Shown here piece by piece: positions 25,334-37,000 of a DNA stretch of 64,000 bases. The DNA lies in the NCBI RefSeq assembly GCF_000208865.1, contig NC_018395.1, positions 4,574,839 through 4,638,838 on the forward strand, written 5' to 3'. The stretch comes from Neospora caninum Liverpool. Lineage: Eukaryota; Apicomplexa; Conoidasida; Eucoccidiorida; Sarcocystidae. Both the position numbers and the translations under genes were made by a program. The notes beneath the pieces were generated by a model. That model saw nothing but the letters and a program-made list of their open reading frames with translations, did not search any database and was not told where the DNA came from. Position 1 is the stretch's first letter; each line of letters starts with the position of its first letter.

Positions 25334-26036
25334 ACAGCATATGTGTGTTCGTTAACCACATCTATGGACGCATCCCGCGTGAGTTGAGGTGTACATACAC
25401 CCTGGTACAGTGGATTCGTGTCCCCATTTCCTGTCTTACCGTGTCTTCGTTCACTGGCCTCAGGCACATTGTGGCATCTGTGACAACTTCTCTTCTCCGT
25501 CCTTCTTCAGAGTCGAGCAGTCTCAGCCGCGCGAGTTCTTCTTCCAGCTGGCGGCGCCTTTCCGCGAAGGGCGGTGAGGCCGCAGTTTCTGTTTGTTTCC
25601 CGTCACTTCCTTCCTTCCCTTCGCATCCCGCTGCCTCGCGTCTGTTCTCGTTTGTCCTTCGCTTTTTGCCAAGCTCCGGCACGTACTGATGCAGCTGGGA
25701 CCACGCCCGAATCGCCTCCTCTGCGCGCCTCACAGCGAGGCTCAGAGAGCCGCGCGACATGGCGGAAGGCGCGTCCTTGCATGCGCGGTCGCTCGCCACG
25801 TCCACTGCGGCAGACGGCGGAAAGACGAGAAGCGAGAAAGGATCCCGTGGAACCGCGTCGAGAAACTCCGCGAGAGACGGAACCGTCCGTGTCTCCGCGA
25901 TGCCGCTCGACTCCCTGAGAGACCCCGCAAGGAGGGAAGGAGACTCGGAGGGAGACGACGCAGCTTGGAGAGAAAGCGGGAAGCGACGAGGCCGAGCCAG
26001 AGAAGCCGGCAACGGCGGGGCTGGCGGGAGGCAGAC
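24507..26036 (-). CDS. Hypothetical protein, three exons, 5' exon uncertain
   Basis: No family recognised. Minus-strand exons in order: 26036-25440, 25217-25091, 24703-24507, with splice sites ttccag|GTC, ACG|GTAAGA, ttgcag|GAA, GGAG|GTGAGG and tctccag|CC. Phases 0, 0 and 1 all close, giving 306 residues. The first exon holds a Pro/Ser-rich stretch, then a predicted helix and a short coiled coil (RRQLEEELARLRLLDSEEG). The second reads as a compact folded segment (ETGRWEVVAKERVHRQACLL). The last ends EEEIFDICSNLLPS...VVYRLNILSL. Upstream, an ATG exon ending at 26231 (AAG|GTGAAG, encoding MQWK, or from ATG 26464 if longer) is in the right phase and may be the start. It converges on the PPP2R3C-like gene and lies about 0.4 kb downstream of the phosphatase gene on the same strand. 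Confidence 0.6.
25278..25331. repeat. (TA)n microsatellite in an intron
   Basis: TA tract with TACACATA and TAGATA variants, in the intron between the first two recognised exons of the minus-strand hypothetical gene. Confidence 0.9.
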
Positions 26037-26557
26037 CTGGAAGCAAAGAGAGACACGGAGGGGACATGCAGCGGGAAAAAAACTGTGTTTCACTCAGGGC
26101 TGAAGCCACTCCCTCCGCCAAGTCATCGCGCCCTCACCGAGACGCCGACAGTCATCTCTGTGACCGTCCTCCTGCTTCGCCGAGGCTGGCGTTTAAGGGA
26201 GAGAACGCAGACACCTCACACGCGCTTCACCTTCCACTGCATGCGCGACAGAGCCTGTGGGTCGACGGCGGCCGCCCGTCCTGGAACTATGTACAGTCTT
26301 CTAATTAACCGCAACTGCGTCTCAGCGGCGGGGGGCGGTGCGTGCGATTTGAAAGCGTGTACAAGAGCAGAAGGGGTGAGGCAGAGCCTGTGTGTTTCCT
26401 GTGGCAAGCTGCAGCATTCGCTCCGAGAAACGCGTGTTTTCAGAGACGCACATGTCCCGCACATACATGTCCCTATCTGAAACCACCCGTCACGCGCTTG
26501 CACAAGGAGTTCCCGTCCCCCGCCTCCACAAAACCGCTAAATGCCACAGGCACTCTG

Positions 26558-26640
26558 CAGGTGGGCCCGGAATAGACTCATGGATATACTGAGTGTTCTC
26601 GAAACCATGCTAACACAAGAGAACTTGGATCCGGTAGGCT
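26558..26640 (-). pseudogene. Nuclear mitochondrial insert (NUMT): 5' end of cytochrome b
   Basis: Read on the minus strand from 26608, the bases translate as MVSRTLSISMSLFRAHL, the known N-terminus of coccidian mitochondrial cytochrome b. The match stops after Leu-17: the codons that follow (CAG AGT GCC) do not continue cytochrome b. About 30 further bases upstream of the ATG (to about 26640) probably belong to the insert too. It lies 3' of the histidine phosphatase stop codon (26671), probably in its 3' UTR. It is too short to make a protein. Such inserts are abundant in Toxoplasma-group nuclear genomes. Confidence 0.85.
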
Positions 26641-26670
26641 GGTTTAATAAGTCAAAGATTAGCCGGGAAG

Positions 26671-27826
26671 TTAGCGTCTAAAATATCGAGCCAGCAGTCT
26701 CTCTCGCGCGTCCCCGTGTTGTCGCCGCCGTTCGGCCTTCTCTTCGTCCCGGCTAAAACGGGACGAAGGCCGCAAAACCCTCCCAAGTGGTTTGGTCGCG
26801 GCTCGTCGCTTGGCCGCGAAAAGAGACAGCGGCCTCACCTTCTGCAAAGCCCGACGCAGCTTGGCAACAGACGTGGAGATGCGACGCCATTCGCAGTTTT
26901 TTAGGCCGCGCTCCGAAGGGTCGAACAAACCCAAGGCTGCCAGCAAGTGCCGCGTCCACGCACTGTGCACTACGCACATGACATGCAACGGCGCAGGAGA
27001 AGGCGAAGAAAACGAGGAGAGAGAAGAAAGAGAAGAAGAGAGCCGGCGTCTCTGCCGAGGGCTGTGTGGCTCTGAGGCAAAACCAGAAGGAGAGGCAGAA
27101 GTGGAAAGCGAAGGGCACACCAACGGGGACGTCTCCGTTGCCAGGGAGACAAGAAAGCGAAGGAAGGCGAAACAGCGGCGCTCGACGTCTGCGCGAGATT
27201 CGCGAGGCATCGACGGGGGAAGAGCGTCTTCTGCGAGCCAGACGAAAACACCGAAAAAAACGCGCCAAGAAGACGGATGCAGAGGAATACGCAGATACGG
27301 AAATCGACACCCTCAAGCAGGACACAGATCCCACCATATAATATATATATATATATATGCAAACAAGTATGTACATATATACATATTGAATATGCAACCT
27401 GTTTGTATCGAACTAAACGCGTGTTGTTTTCCTGGAAGCTGAGTGTTAGCCTGCTCGTGCTTTTACTTGCTTTGTGTTCGTTTTGAGGCCGCACCATCTT
27501 TGTCGACAATGAAGGAGAGGTTCGAGAAGCGCGGCGCGCAGAATTCTCGGAGTTCGCGCGTGCTGCGGGCAGAGCATACAAGCGAACGCAGGAGGAAGAG
27601 AGAGAATGCAACAGAACGCGCGGCAACGCTAAAAAAGGCGAACGTAAGCGGAGGCAAATCAACGATCTTGTTGTCCTCGCTCGCCGCTGTTTGCCACGGT
27701 CGCTGCTTACGGACAGGAACAAGCTATATGGACTCGTCTCCACAAGAGACGAACGCCCCACTCCTTCTGCTACACTGTCCAACGCCACGCGAAACAATTT
27801 CTTTGCGAATCGGTGAACTGCACATA

Positions 27827-27860
<34 letters not shown>

Positions 27861-28874
27861 GGAGCATGCAAAGTCACCTCGCGTCCAGGATCATACCCCA
27901 CACGCTAGTCGTTTTTCGCATGCGCCACAGGGCGAAGATCATCGCTTAGCATTACTTCTTCTCGAGTAAGAACGGCCTTTTGTCTCGGGTGATATGTAGA
28001 GAGGGTCGGAAGTCACACGGGCCCATTTCGTCAGGCTTGCTTCGTTCTTTGTTTCCCCAAGCGTTTCCTCGCGCTTCGAGTTTGCTGTCTCCTCACCTGT
28101 GCCTGCCGTCGCAAATGTGACCGCCGCCGCTCCACTCTCTCAGGTCCTCGATGGCAAAGGTTGGAATGGTCTGGACAGTCAGCCCCCCTTCGCTTTCTTC
28201 TCCTTCTGTCGTCTTGTCTCGCATCGACTCGGCGTCTCGAGCTCGCCCCTCGTCCGTCTTTTGCTCCTCTTCGTTCCTCAGAATGTCCACGGCCCTCTGA
28301 ACCACCAGATGGCCTGTCTCCAACGCTCGCCGCAACGTTGAGGTGCACAGAACCACAGAAAACTTCTCCAGGTGAACGCTCTTTCTCTCCCCCTCTTGCC
28401 CCGCCGCCCCTGCTTCTTCGCTTCCTCTGTCAGATCCCTCCCCTCTCGCTCTCTTCTCTTCTGTGTCATCTTCTGTGTTGTCTCCTGTGCTGTTTTCGTG
28501 CGATTCCTTCACGGCTTTCCCCGGGAGATCGGTGGTGTCGCCGAGTCTCGCCGCAAGTGCGGCACGCAGCGGAGCGGGCATCCGCGCGGCTGCGTCGGCG
28601 CACTGCGCCTTTCCTTTGGCCGACAGGCGCGCGTCGAAATGTTCCGGCGAGCGAAAGATGCTTGTCCGACTCTGTCCAGGCTTCCTGAAAGCGAAAGGAA
28701 ACGCCCACTCCGGAAGGAGAGGAGTTCGCTTGACCAAGTCATATACCAGCGATATCACGGGCACACACGGAGCAAAAAGACCGCCTAACGAGTATGCAAA
28801 TGCACATATATACAAATGCATAAAAAAAATATACACATCTATAAACGAGATATACAAATATATAAAATCGATAC

Positions 28875-28914
<40 letters not shown>

Positions 28915-29589
28915 TGGCATCGAGGAGCATGGACCGGAATGGGTGATGGGCGCCGACAGGTTCAGGTGGAGGAAAACGGACACGGATGTCTTTTTTTTCG
29001 GGGGAAGGGAGAAAACGGAAAAGGAAGGAGATTGAAAGGCCACGGAGGCGGAAGAAAACCTGGCAAAGAAGACACCTGCTGTGGAACGCAGAGGGCGAGA
29101 AAGGCGGCATGGAGACAGAGCGCTTACCGTTCCTTTGCACCCTTGTTGTGGGAGCCCTCTGAAGCAAAGACAGAGAGGGAGAGAGGCAAGAGAGAGAAAG
29201 GCTGAGGGGAAAACGCCTTCAAATCTGAGAACTGAGGAGGTCCGCACCACGTCACCTTCACCTCTCATTTCTGTTTTTTCACGGAAGCAAGGAATAGGAA
29301 AGAGCGAGAGAAAGAGGACGAGCGAGAGACAGACGGCAGGGGGAGCGGAGGAGCCCTACACCGTGAGAGGACGAGAGAGAAAACGCCGCTCCGTCTTTGT
29401 TTGAGGCGAGACACGGGTAAAAAGTGGTGGAACCCATGGCGGACCCCTAGCGACGTTCTGCTCACCGGCATGGCGGAGGAGATAGAGATAGATTGGACGG
29501 TCTCCCTCTTCCGTTCGACCAGTTGGAGGCGAAGACAACGAAGCCTGTTGAGAGGCCCCAACCGGGGACGAGTGCTGCTGCGGCGTCAT
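26671..29589 (-). CDS. Histidine phosphatase (phosphoglycerate-mutase-like) protein
   Basis: Five minus-strand exons: 29589-29466, 29158-29128 (31 nt), 28684-28097, 27562-27495, 27230-26671. All phases close, giving 456 residues. The fold is the histidine phosphatase superfamily, nearest to the plant/fungal phosphoglycerate-mutase-like group. Visible motifs: LYLLRHA at 35-41 with His40 as the expected phospho-acceptor, then EGSHN at 42-46; FDARLSAKGKAQ at 68-79; CTSTLRRALETG at 165-176 with the second catalytic Arg; EDLREW at 231-236 with the likely acid Glu235; HICD..STRELREF at 241-255; ESRADVERR at 281-289; and CVVHSAWTRHLL at 356-367 with the second catalytic His359. Residues about 105-152 and 190-220 are charged insertions, and 305-350 is a Ser-rich one. 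The start at 29589 has A at -3; an in-frame hydrophobic extension upstream has no clear ATG context. The substrate cannot be told from sequence. Confidence 0.85.
27335..27359. repeat. (TA)n microsatellite in an intron
   Basis: Short TA tract in the last intron of the histidine phosphatase gene. Confidence 0.85.
27826..27861. repeat. (TA)n microsatellite in an intron
   Basis: TA tract in the intron between exons 3 and 4 (minus-strand order) of the histidine phosphatase gene. Confidence 0.85.
28878..28914. repeat. (TA)n microsatellite in an intron
   Basis: TA tract flanked by degenerate ATACA repeats, in the intron between the 31-nt micro-exon and the large exon of the histidine phosphatase gene. 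Confidence 0.9.
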
Positions 29590-30783
29590 CGTGGCAGAAG
29601 AAAGAAAAGATGGAAGAGTCAGAGAGAGAGAGAGAGGAGAGGGAGAGGAGGGAGCGGCGGCCGATTCAACGAAGACTTGAAGAAAAAAGGCAAAGAAGAT
29701 ACGGCCGACAACAAGGGCGAACGATGGTTTTGGGTCCCCTGTGGGGAAGAAAAGGCGCGAGAGTGGACAGGGAAGTCGAAGACAACGACAAGCAAACGAG
29801 AGCAGAAGCGACATGGAAGCAGGGGAAGGAAAGACCCGAAAAAACAGAACGTGGAAGAGCGAACACAACGCAAAGGAAAAAGGAGCGCTTTCAGCGGATT
29901 GGAAAGAGTCGAATGATCACTTCGATCCTCTCTTCCGGAGGGTCGGAAAACGGTGGAGAGGAGATCTCTGCGACTGCGTCGAGTGAGAAACACGTTCTTC
30001 GCTTTCTTCGGTGTGCCGCGCAGTCTCGCCTCTTTTTTCTCCGTTTACTTGAGCACAAGAACCTTCTGTTGTGTCGCACAAAAACGCAGCACCCTGGCGT
30101 GTCTCAGCTCGTTAGTTCCGTGTCTCCCCCGACGCGCTTTTCAAACGCCTGCCTGCGTCGATCGCTCAGATGGTCAGCATTACAAATGAAGAACGAAGTG
30201 AACAGCTCAGGCGTCGCGATGCCGATGCGTTCCGCGAAACTTTCGCTCGCGGTGGCCTGTCGGCCGTTGTCTCCTTTTCCACTAAGCGTCCAGAAAAAGT
30301 CGCCGAGAAATGAGAAAGAGGAACGAAATTTGCAGTCGTGGTTTTCAAATGAAACTTTCTTTCAGACAAAAGAACGGTATTCGCTCGGCGCCTTCACACC
30401 CTCCGAGCGACAATGCGCATTCACGCCAGCTGGTGTTGCTCCTTCGTTCCTCAGAAATGATCACTTCTTGTGGTTCTTTTGTCAACGAAGAAGAAAATAG
30501 CGTGTGCTTGAAAGGAAGAAGGCGATGAGAGGAAAGAGGAGACGTGGGCGCGAAAAAGGCAAGCAAGCAAAAGCAGTGCCTTCGCGCCGTGCGCGTCGTA
30601 AAATCGAAGCTCAGCGAGTCTTTCGACGGTCTTCTCGCGGATTTTGCTGCTTGCATCTTTCCGCTGACGACGTCACGTTACATCTCGCCTCCTTGCGCCT
30701 GGTGAAAAGGAAAGGAACTAAATCTCGAGGGAGGCTTTCCTTTTCGCCTCACTCATCTTGTTTTCCCTCTCCGCCGTGTCTCA

Positions 30784-30845
30784 CCTCTCTCGCCTCTCTC
30801 GCCTCTCTCGCCTCTCTCGCCTCTCTCGCCTCTCTCGCCTCTCTG
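30784..30845. repeat. 9-base minisatellite, unit CCTCTCTCG, about 7 copies
   Basis: Six exact tandem copies of CCTCTCTCG plus a partial seventh ending CCTCTCTG. Confidence 0.95.
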
Positions 30846-32054
30846 CCTGTTTCCTGCATCTTGTGCCGCGCCACAAGGCCTCCGCCTCGGGCAGGGCGTT
30901 TGTCTCTTCATGTCCACTTTTTCTTTTCCGTTCTCTCCTTGTCACAGTTGGCTCTCTTTTTCGTGCCTGTTTCTGCCTCTCTCGCCTGTGTGGCTCGTCC
31001 CTGCGTTTCGGCTGTTTTTAGAACAGACTGCCGAAACAGAAGCGGAACACCTGCGACAGACACTCAAACGCGTCTGGAAGGCGAGACACTGTAGCCACGC
31101 AGAGAAGCTCCATGAATGCAAACTCAGGAACAAGTCGCGCGTTAAACTCGTCTCTTTTCACAATGCATGCAGAGAGGAAGTCTCCGAACTCGCCAGAGGG
31201 GACGGCCGGTCACAACCTGCCTCGCGACACAGAAGTTCGAGACCACCCTCTTTCCTGCATGAATCTGAAGGCGGAATCACAATCTGATTCGGCGGCCGTT
31301 GTTGCACTTGAACACCGCATTCACACACAGCAAAGGACAGAAAGGCACAAACAACGCTGACACGAGACACGCGGACCTGCGCTTGAAATGCCCGGAGGTC
31401 CCCAGGAGTTTCACAGTAACGAATCTTCTAGTCCGCCACCAGAGAGAAAACGGAGCGACCTGCGGCCGGAGGAAGAGGCAGAAGAGAGAGTACTTCGGGG
31501 ACGATTCGAGCGCCGTACCCGTGTCTAGGTATCGTTTCGTGGATCGAGGGGTTGTGGTAAACGCAACAGACGGCAGCCCGCCTTCCGTTTTCAGCCAACA
31601 AAAAGCACACACAAGGAAGAGCGCAGAGCTCGCTTCGATTTGCTTGCAGAATCATACCCGACACCCCGTCGACTTCCCCTTACTTTCTACCTTCAAGAAC
31701 GCTTCGCACGCGATAGGAGCCCCGCTCCACCTGGGTTGTCTTCTCGAATGAGTCGTGCCAAAAAGGACACTGGCGGATAGCAAGAAAGGAAGTGAAGGAG
31801 CTGGGAGGCAGACGAGGACTTCTTTAAAAAGCGAACACGCAGGAAGACCGTTTCTTTATTGCATTATCTTTTCCTCCGCCTCGATCTCTGTGTGTAGTAA
31901 AGGAAAGGGAAGACAAACCTTATTCCGTAATGCAAGCGAACTTTGAAACGAAAGCCGATTCAGCCGCGTGGTCCGCTAAGATGTTTCGCTGGTAGCTTCT
32001 TGAGTTTCACAAATGGCCAATTCATCTTTTTGCCAGAGAATCGAGCTCGACGGG

Positions 32055-32057
<3 letters not shown>

Positions 32058-32088
<31 letters not shown>
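32058..32088. repeat. (AC)n microsatellite
   Basis: Uninterrupted AC dinucleotides, about 15 copies. Confidence 0.95.
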
Positions 32089-32090
<2 letters not shown>

Positions 32091-34039
32091 GACAAAACGT
32101 CCGCGAAGTTCTTTAGGCTCTTGCGTTTGCGTCCGTCACTCCCGCAATGCGTTTCCAAGGCCATAGTGAATCCCAACGAGTGGAGTAAGACCGTTTTCAA
32201 GACTTGAACCTGTCAGTTCACCGCCTGGAGACTGTCACAAGGCGCATACGTGAGAACCGGGGATGCCTGTGTCCACATGCTTTTGCGGCCCACGAAAGGG
32301 ATCCTCTGCGTTCACTACAGTTCCTGTACCTATAGGTTGACTGAACACCCCAACCCCCCCTCTGATGAGATTCGCAGCGCGTGTTAATAACGGAGCAGCA
32401 CACACTCAAAGACACGCCACCGTAAAGAACGGAGTGCAACGCTCCGCTATATCGCGGCGTTGTGCTTAGAGAGGCTTGGCAGGCTTGGCTCAGAGTTTCA
32501 GAGGTTTCTGCTTTTGTTGAAAATCCCCTAGACGGCTGAAAACGAAGCCGTGCGGGAATTCAAAGTTCGGCTGGCAGGCAAATCTCTCTCGTGCTTTCGC
32601 GCGCAAGCGAGATGTTCTCTGGCTTGGCGAGCATAGAAGTTGAATAAAAGAATTTGGAGACCAGGCAAAACTGAGACTTAAACGTGTTCTGCAAAACAGT
32701 AGGCGAGGCATGACAGTTTGAGCGGTGTCTATTCAGTCCAGCGTTGGTGATGAATTGGAGGAAAAGAAGACAAACAGGGAGGCTTCTTGTCAGAAGGATT
32801 CGGTGATCTTTCAGGGAAGTGCCGTGCGCCGTGGTCTCGATTCTGTTCGGCTTTCGATGTCAGACACAGCAGAGAACGTGTCGGTCCGTCGTTTGTGTCA
32901 GCGTGCCGGTTCTAGGCACGTACCGATGCTGACGTTGCTAGAATTCAAGTTGTTTCAAAGTTCACAGAGGGGAGTAAAAAAATGGACACTGGCAGTCGCC
33001 AGGCGGGTGGTTACAGGTACGCTCTGTCTCTGGTCATCTCTTCCGCGCAAGGCGATCGCCTTGTTCTCTTTTCTCGTCGTCACTGCAAACTCGTCAACCA
33101 AAAGACAAAACGTGTTTTGGCAACGTGACTTGGATCAGGGGGTCATCCACGGTCTATTCGGCTTTAGACCCGTTTTTCTGACTTGCATGCAACTGATTCC
33201 AGATCCACAGAAAACGGGACACGCTCAACCCTCGTCCGCAACTCGAGCGTTCTTGCAGCTTCTCTGGCTAGTCCCTTTTCTCTGTTTCTGCCCCCCCCCC
33301 CCCCTATGGTGTCTCTCTTCGCCTCGACAGAACAGTCAACAACCGACCAGGTCCAGTCCTCCGCTTTTTCTCTGCATTTTCAGAAAACCTGGGTCGATTC
33401 ACTTTCCTGGCGCATGTTTCCCGTTTCTGACCCTCAAATCTCCAGCTGCAGGCGGTGTCTGAACCTTTCTCCCCTCGACCGGTCTGTGCGAGGCGGGTTC
33501 CCTCTTCTAGGCGGTTTCTTTTACTCCTTTTTCCCGGTTTTTCTCTTTCTTTCTTTGGACGACAAACGGTTTTTAGTCCTCGTCCTCCCCCCTCCAAAGT
33601 AGACTGGTTCGCGTTTCCTTTTTCGCCAGTGAGACCGGTTCTCGCAGTGGGACAACGCTGTGCGCGCTTTCTCCCGTGAGCGTATTTGGGGGCTGACGCG
33701 TGTGTCTTGCCGAATCCCCGAGGAAAAGCAGCGACGGCGGAGAGGAAGGACTGTGCATATATTAGGAAAATTTCCCGTTACTTGTTAATTTCCGGGGACA
33801 ACGTAGAAAGACGGGGAGGGGTGAAGGCAGCGGTGAAGAAATCCACAGAAGAATCTGAGAGAGCGCGAGAACGGGGGAGCTCCTCCGCCTCTCTCTTCTT
33901 GCGATGGCATTTGCTCCTAGGCAGAGAGCCGAGGAGTAACAAAAGAGGAGAAAGGGAAGGGAAAAACCAAAGCCGAAGGAAGGGGAAAGGAGACACAAGC
34001 GAACGCGGAGGACGTAGGATTCGTCGTTGTCTTCACAAG

Positions 34040-37000
34040 ATGTCTCCCACGCTGCCTGAGCTGCGTAGCGGCGCGCCTCGGCCCTCAGAGAGTCGCGCTG
34101 CCAAGACCGTTCCGCGGTCGTTCATGGCAGAAGACACTGGCGATCAGCCTGCCTCTCCTTCGTGTTCGTTCTCTCCTTCGTGTTCGTTCTCTCCTCGTTC
34201 GTTCTGTCCTTCTTCATCTCTTGCTGCGATTCCCCGGAGGCAGGCCCGCACGACGACGCCTGCAGGACTCGGCGGCAAGACAGACAGCAGAGGGGAGGGA
34301 GGCGAAAGTGACCGGGGCGCGGTCGCCCTGACACAGACGGCGACGGACAGAGGAGAAAAGGAGACAGGCCGGCCTCTGAAAAAAGGTTCGGCTGCGCATC
34401 CGGCACAGGAACTGAAACGGCGAGGCGAGAAAGACACCTGGGGGTATCCAGCAGCCGAAAGCGACGGGGCAAGGGAGGCTGGGAGTACATCCGTGTCGCG
34501 TAGTAAAGAAGGAAAGAAGGACGACAAGGCCTCGCAAGACCTGAAGAAGAAAGAGAGAAACATGAAGGGCACGTCACCAGGAAAGGCTCCGTCTCCAGGC
34601 GCCAAGCGCGTGCCTCCGCAACCCACTGATGAGGAACGCCCACAGGTGGTTCCTGAGAGCAGAACTCGGGGAGGAGCCAGAGAAAGGGAGAGAGAGGAGA
34701 GGAAGACGCCGTCGAAGAGGGTCACTGAAATACCGGAACTGGCATCCTTTCTCGGCGACGTGTGGTCTCCTCAGTCGCCGTGGAGCCCCGGCAGCAGCAC
34801 GCGTTGCAGCACAGTCGGCCGTGAGACGGTGAGCGGGTGCACAACCTCAGAGGGCTGTGTCAAGGCACAGAGAGACTCTCGAGAGAGACGTGACGCGGGG
34901 AGTGTCTCGAATAGGCAGGAAGAGACGCGCGAGACCCGCGGGGGAAGCGCGGCGGGTCGGGAGTGCTCTCCGTCTCCTTCCTGCGCCTCGTTCTCTTCCT
35001 CTTCTACGCGGTCCGCCTCTTCTCTTTTGGCGCTGCTTCTGGCTAGACGGCAGAGAGAGAAGGAGAAACGGAGGGAAGCTAGGAGAGCAGAAGAGAAACG
35101 AGGACGACTCGCGGGGGACTCAGCGGAGACCGGACTACGCCGAGGGGCGAGAGGAGAAAGATGGCAGGAGGGGACGGTCTTAGCATCAGAGGGAAGGCGC
35201 GAGGAAGAGTCACGTGATAACGCAGAAGGCCGCAGAGAAGAGGCGCTGCGAATCGAGACAGACCAAGAAACGGGGGACTGGAAGTCAGGAGAGACTCCCA
35301 GCATTCTCTGCAGAGCAGCAAGGGAGGAGGAGCGGCCGGCACCAAACCAGCAGAAAAAACACAGAGGACGGGAGGAAGGCAGCGACGCCCTTTCCTCCAG
35401 GCGGCGAGAAGAGTCGAAAAACTGGATCGTTCACGGCGGAGGACCGCAGCCCGGAGACGAGCGAGACGTGGTGGCCTGCGGAAGCGGCGTGGAAAGACTA
35501 GGCAGCTGCGGTGCTTCAAACGGCGGGAGAAGACACGAGAAGAAAGGGAGGATTACGCGAAGGTCAGACGAGGACGAGGACCCGAGGGGAACCTTGCGAG
35601 AAACAGAGACGCAGGAAAGAAGAGGAGCAAAAAGCACATCGCAAAAGACAAGTACAAGAGAAAAGAACTGCGTTTCAGACAGCGAAGAAGGAGCGAGAGC
35701 AGAAGGCTACTCAAATCGAGTTGCGCCTCCCAGTGCGTACTCGACACGCCGGCACGTGGGTAAATTCTCATACCGCCTGGAAGAAGAGGAGGAACAGACA
35801 GAGGGCGGCGAAGAAGACCAAAAGGGAGAACGCGAAGGCGCGTTTGACCCGCACCACCGCATGCAGCGGCGGAGGCTGACGACCCGCGGTAGCCTTGCTG
35901 AGGTGAGAAGGAGAGAGGCGCGAGAACATGAGAGTGGAGAAAGTGTCCACGGCGGAGAGGGAGAAAATGAGGAATTCGAAGAGCATGAAAGCGAAGAAGA
36001 AAAGGTCGACGGTGGACACTTTCGAGGAGGGCTGCAGCCTTTTCACCGGATTCGGGAGTCGATGTCGAGAGAAGCAAATGCCGCTTTTTCTCTTCGTGAG
36101 GCAAGAAAGGACGGGAAGGCTCCGAGACATGGAACGACCAGAAGGACGGGAAGCTGCGTCGAGCGCGATGAGGGGAACATGGAGAGCGACTTCTCGGATG
36201 AAGCAGAAGAAGCGAACAAGTGTAGGAGGTCCTCTTCGCATGGAGAATCTGGCAGCGGAAAGAAGCGAAGCATGCGTTCTCCGGAAGAACGGGAAAGAAA
36301 AGAGACGGGAGTTGGATATTTTTCTCGCGAGGAACACGCAGATAGAGATTTCGGTTCGTCCTTCGATTCGGAAAGGGCGTGTCGAGTCTCCTCTGGAAAC
36401 GGTCGAGAGCGCAGTGGCAGGCGCCTGCTGAAAGAGTCTGAGTGTGCTGACGAACTTGGTCGGAGCTCGGAGCACTCACCGACGCATAGAGGCGAGCGTC
36501 AAGGAAAAGGTCGGAGAACGAGCGAGTCAAAGACGAGGCACAGCTCCAGTGGCCGCCAGTCTGCATCTGTTTCTTCCAACAAACTAGGGCGCGAGTTGGC
36601 GGCAAGCGAAGAAGATGCCTCGTTGGGAGAGAAGACTCAGACCGAGAGAAATCGAGAGAAGCGAGCATCGAATGTGGAGGCGGAACGATCCAGCTGCTGT
36701 TCTTCGACTGAAAGAAGCCGTCAGGCGCGCCTCGCTGGGGGCACACGCGAAGAGAACGGAGAGGATCGAAACAACGCGAGGTGCCCGGACAGCGCCTTGT
36801 CCTCCCCCCTGGCTCGGGTTCGGCGGATGGGGGAAAGTCTAGACGACGTTCTTGCTCGCCTGGAGGAGCGGAAAACGTTTCTGGATAAGGAAGGCATTTC
36901 TCCGCCATCTTCACCTCCCTCGGACTCCTCGTCGCGTTTCGGCGGCCTTCCACACGCGCCCCTCCATTCTTCGCCGTTCCTGTCTTCTCTCCCTGTTTCT

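Larger units (their letters stand above)
29590..34039. other. Divergent spacer between the phosphatase and the 2157-residue gene
   Basis: About 4.4 kb that should hold both promoters and 5' UTRs. It contains a 9-base minisatellite (30784-30845), an (AC)n tract (32058-32088) and a C14 run (33291-33304). Frames such as 29493-30500 and 32725-33462 stay open for hundreds of bases but lack splice-supported continuation or recognisable domains. I call no gene here, though a 5' leader exon for the downstream gene is possible. Confidence 0.5.

Noticed and set aside
29493..30500. 335-codon plus-strand frame
   Set aside because: It overlaps exon 1 and the 5' region of the phosphatase gene on the other strand, whose reading is supported by catalytic motifs.
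32725..33462. 245-codon plus-strand frame upstream of the 2157-residue gene
   Set aside because: Its composition is unremarkable, it runs into a C14 homopolymer, and no junction to 34040 in frame was evident. It could be leader sequence.
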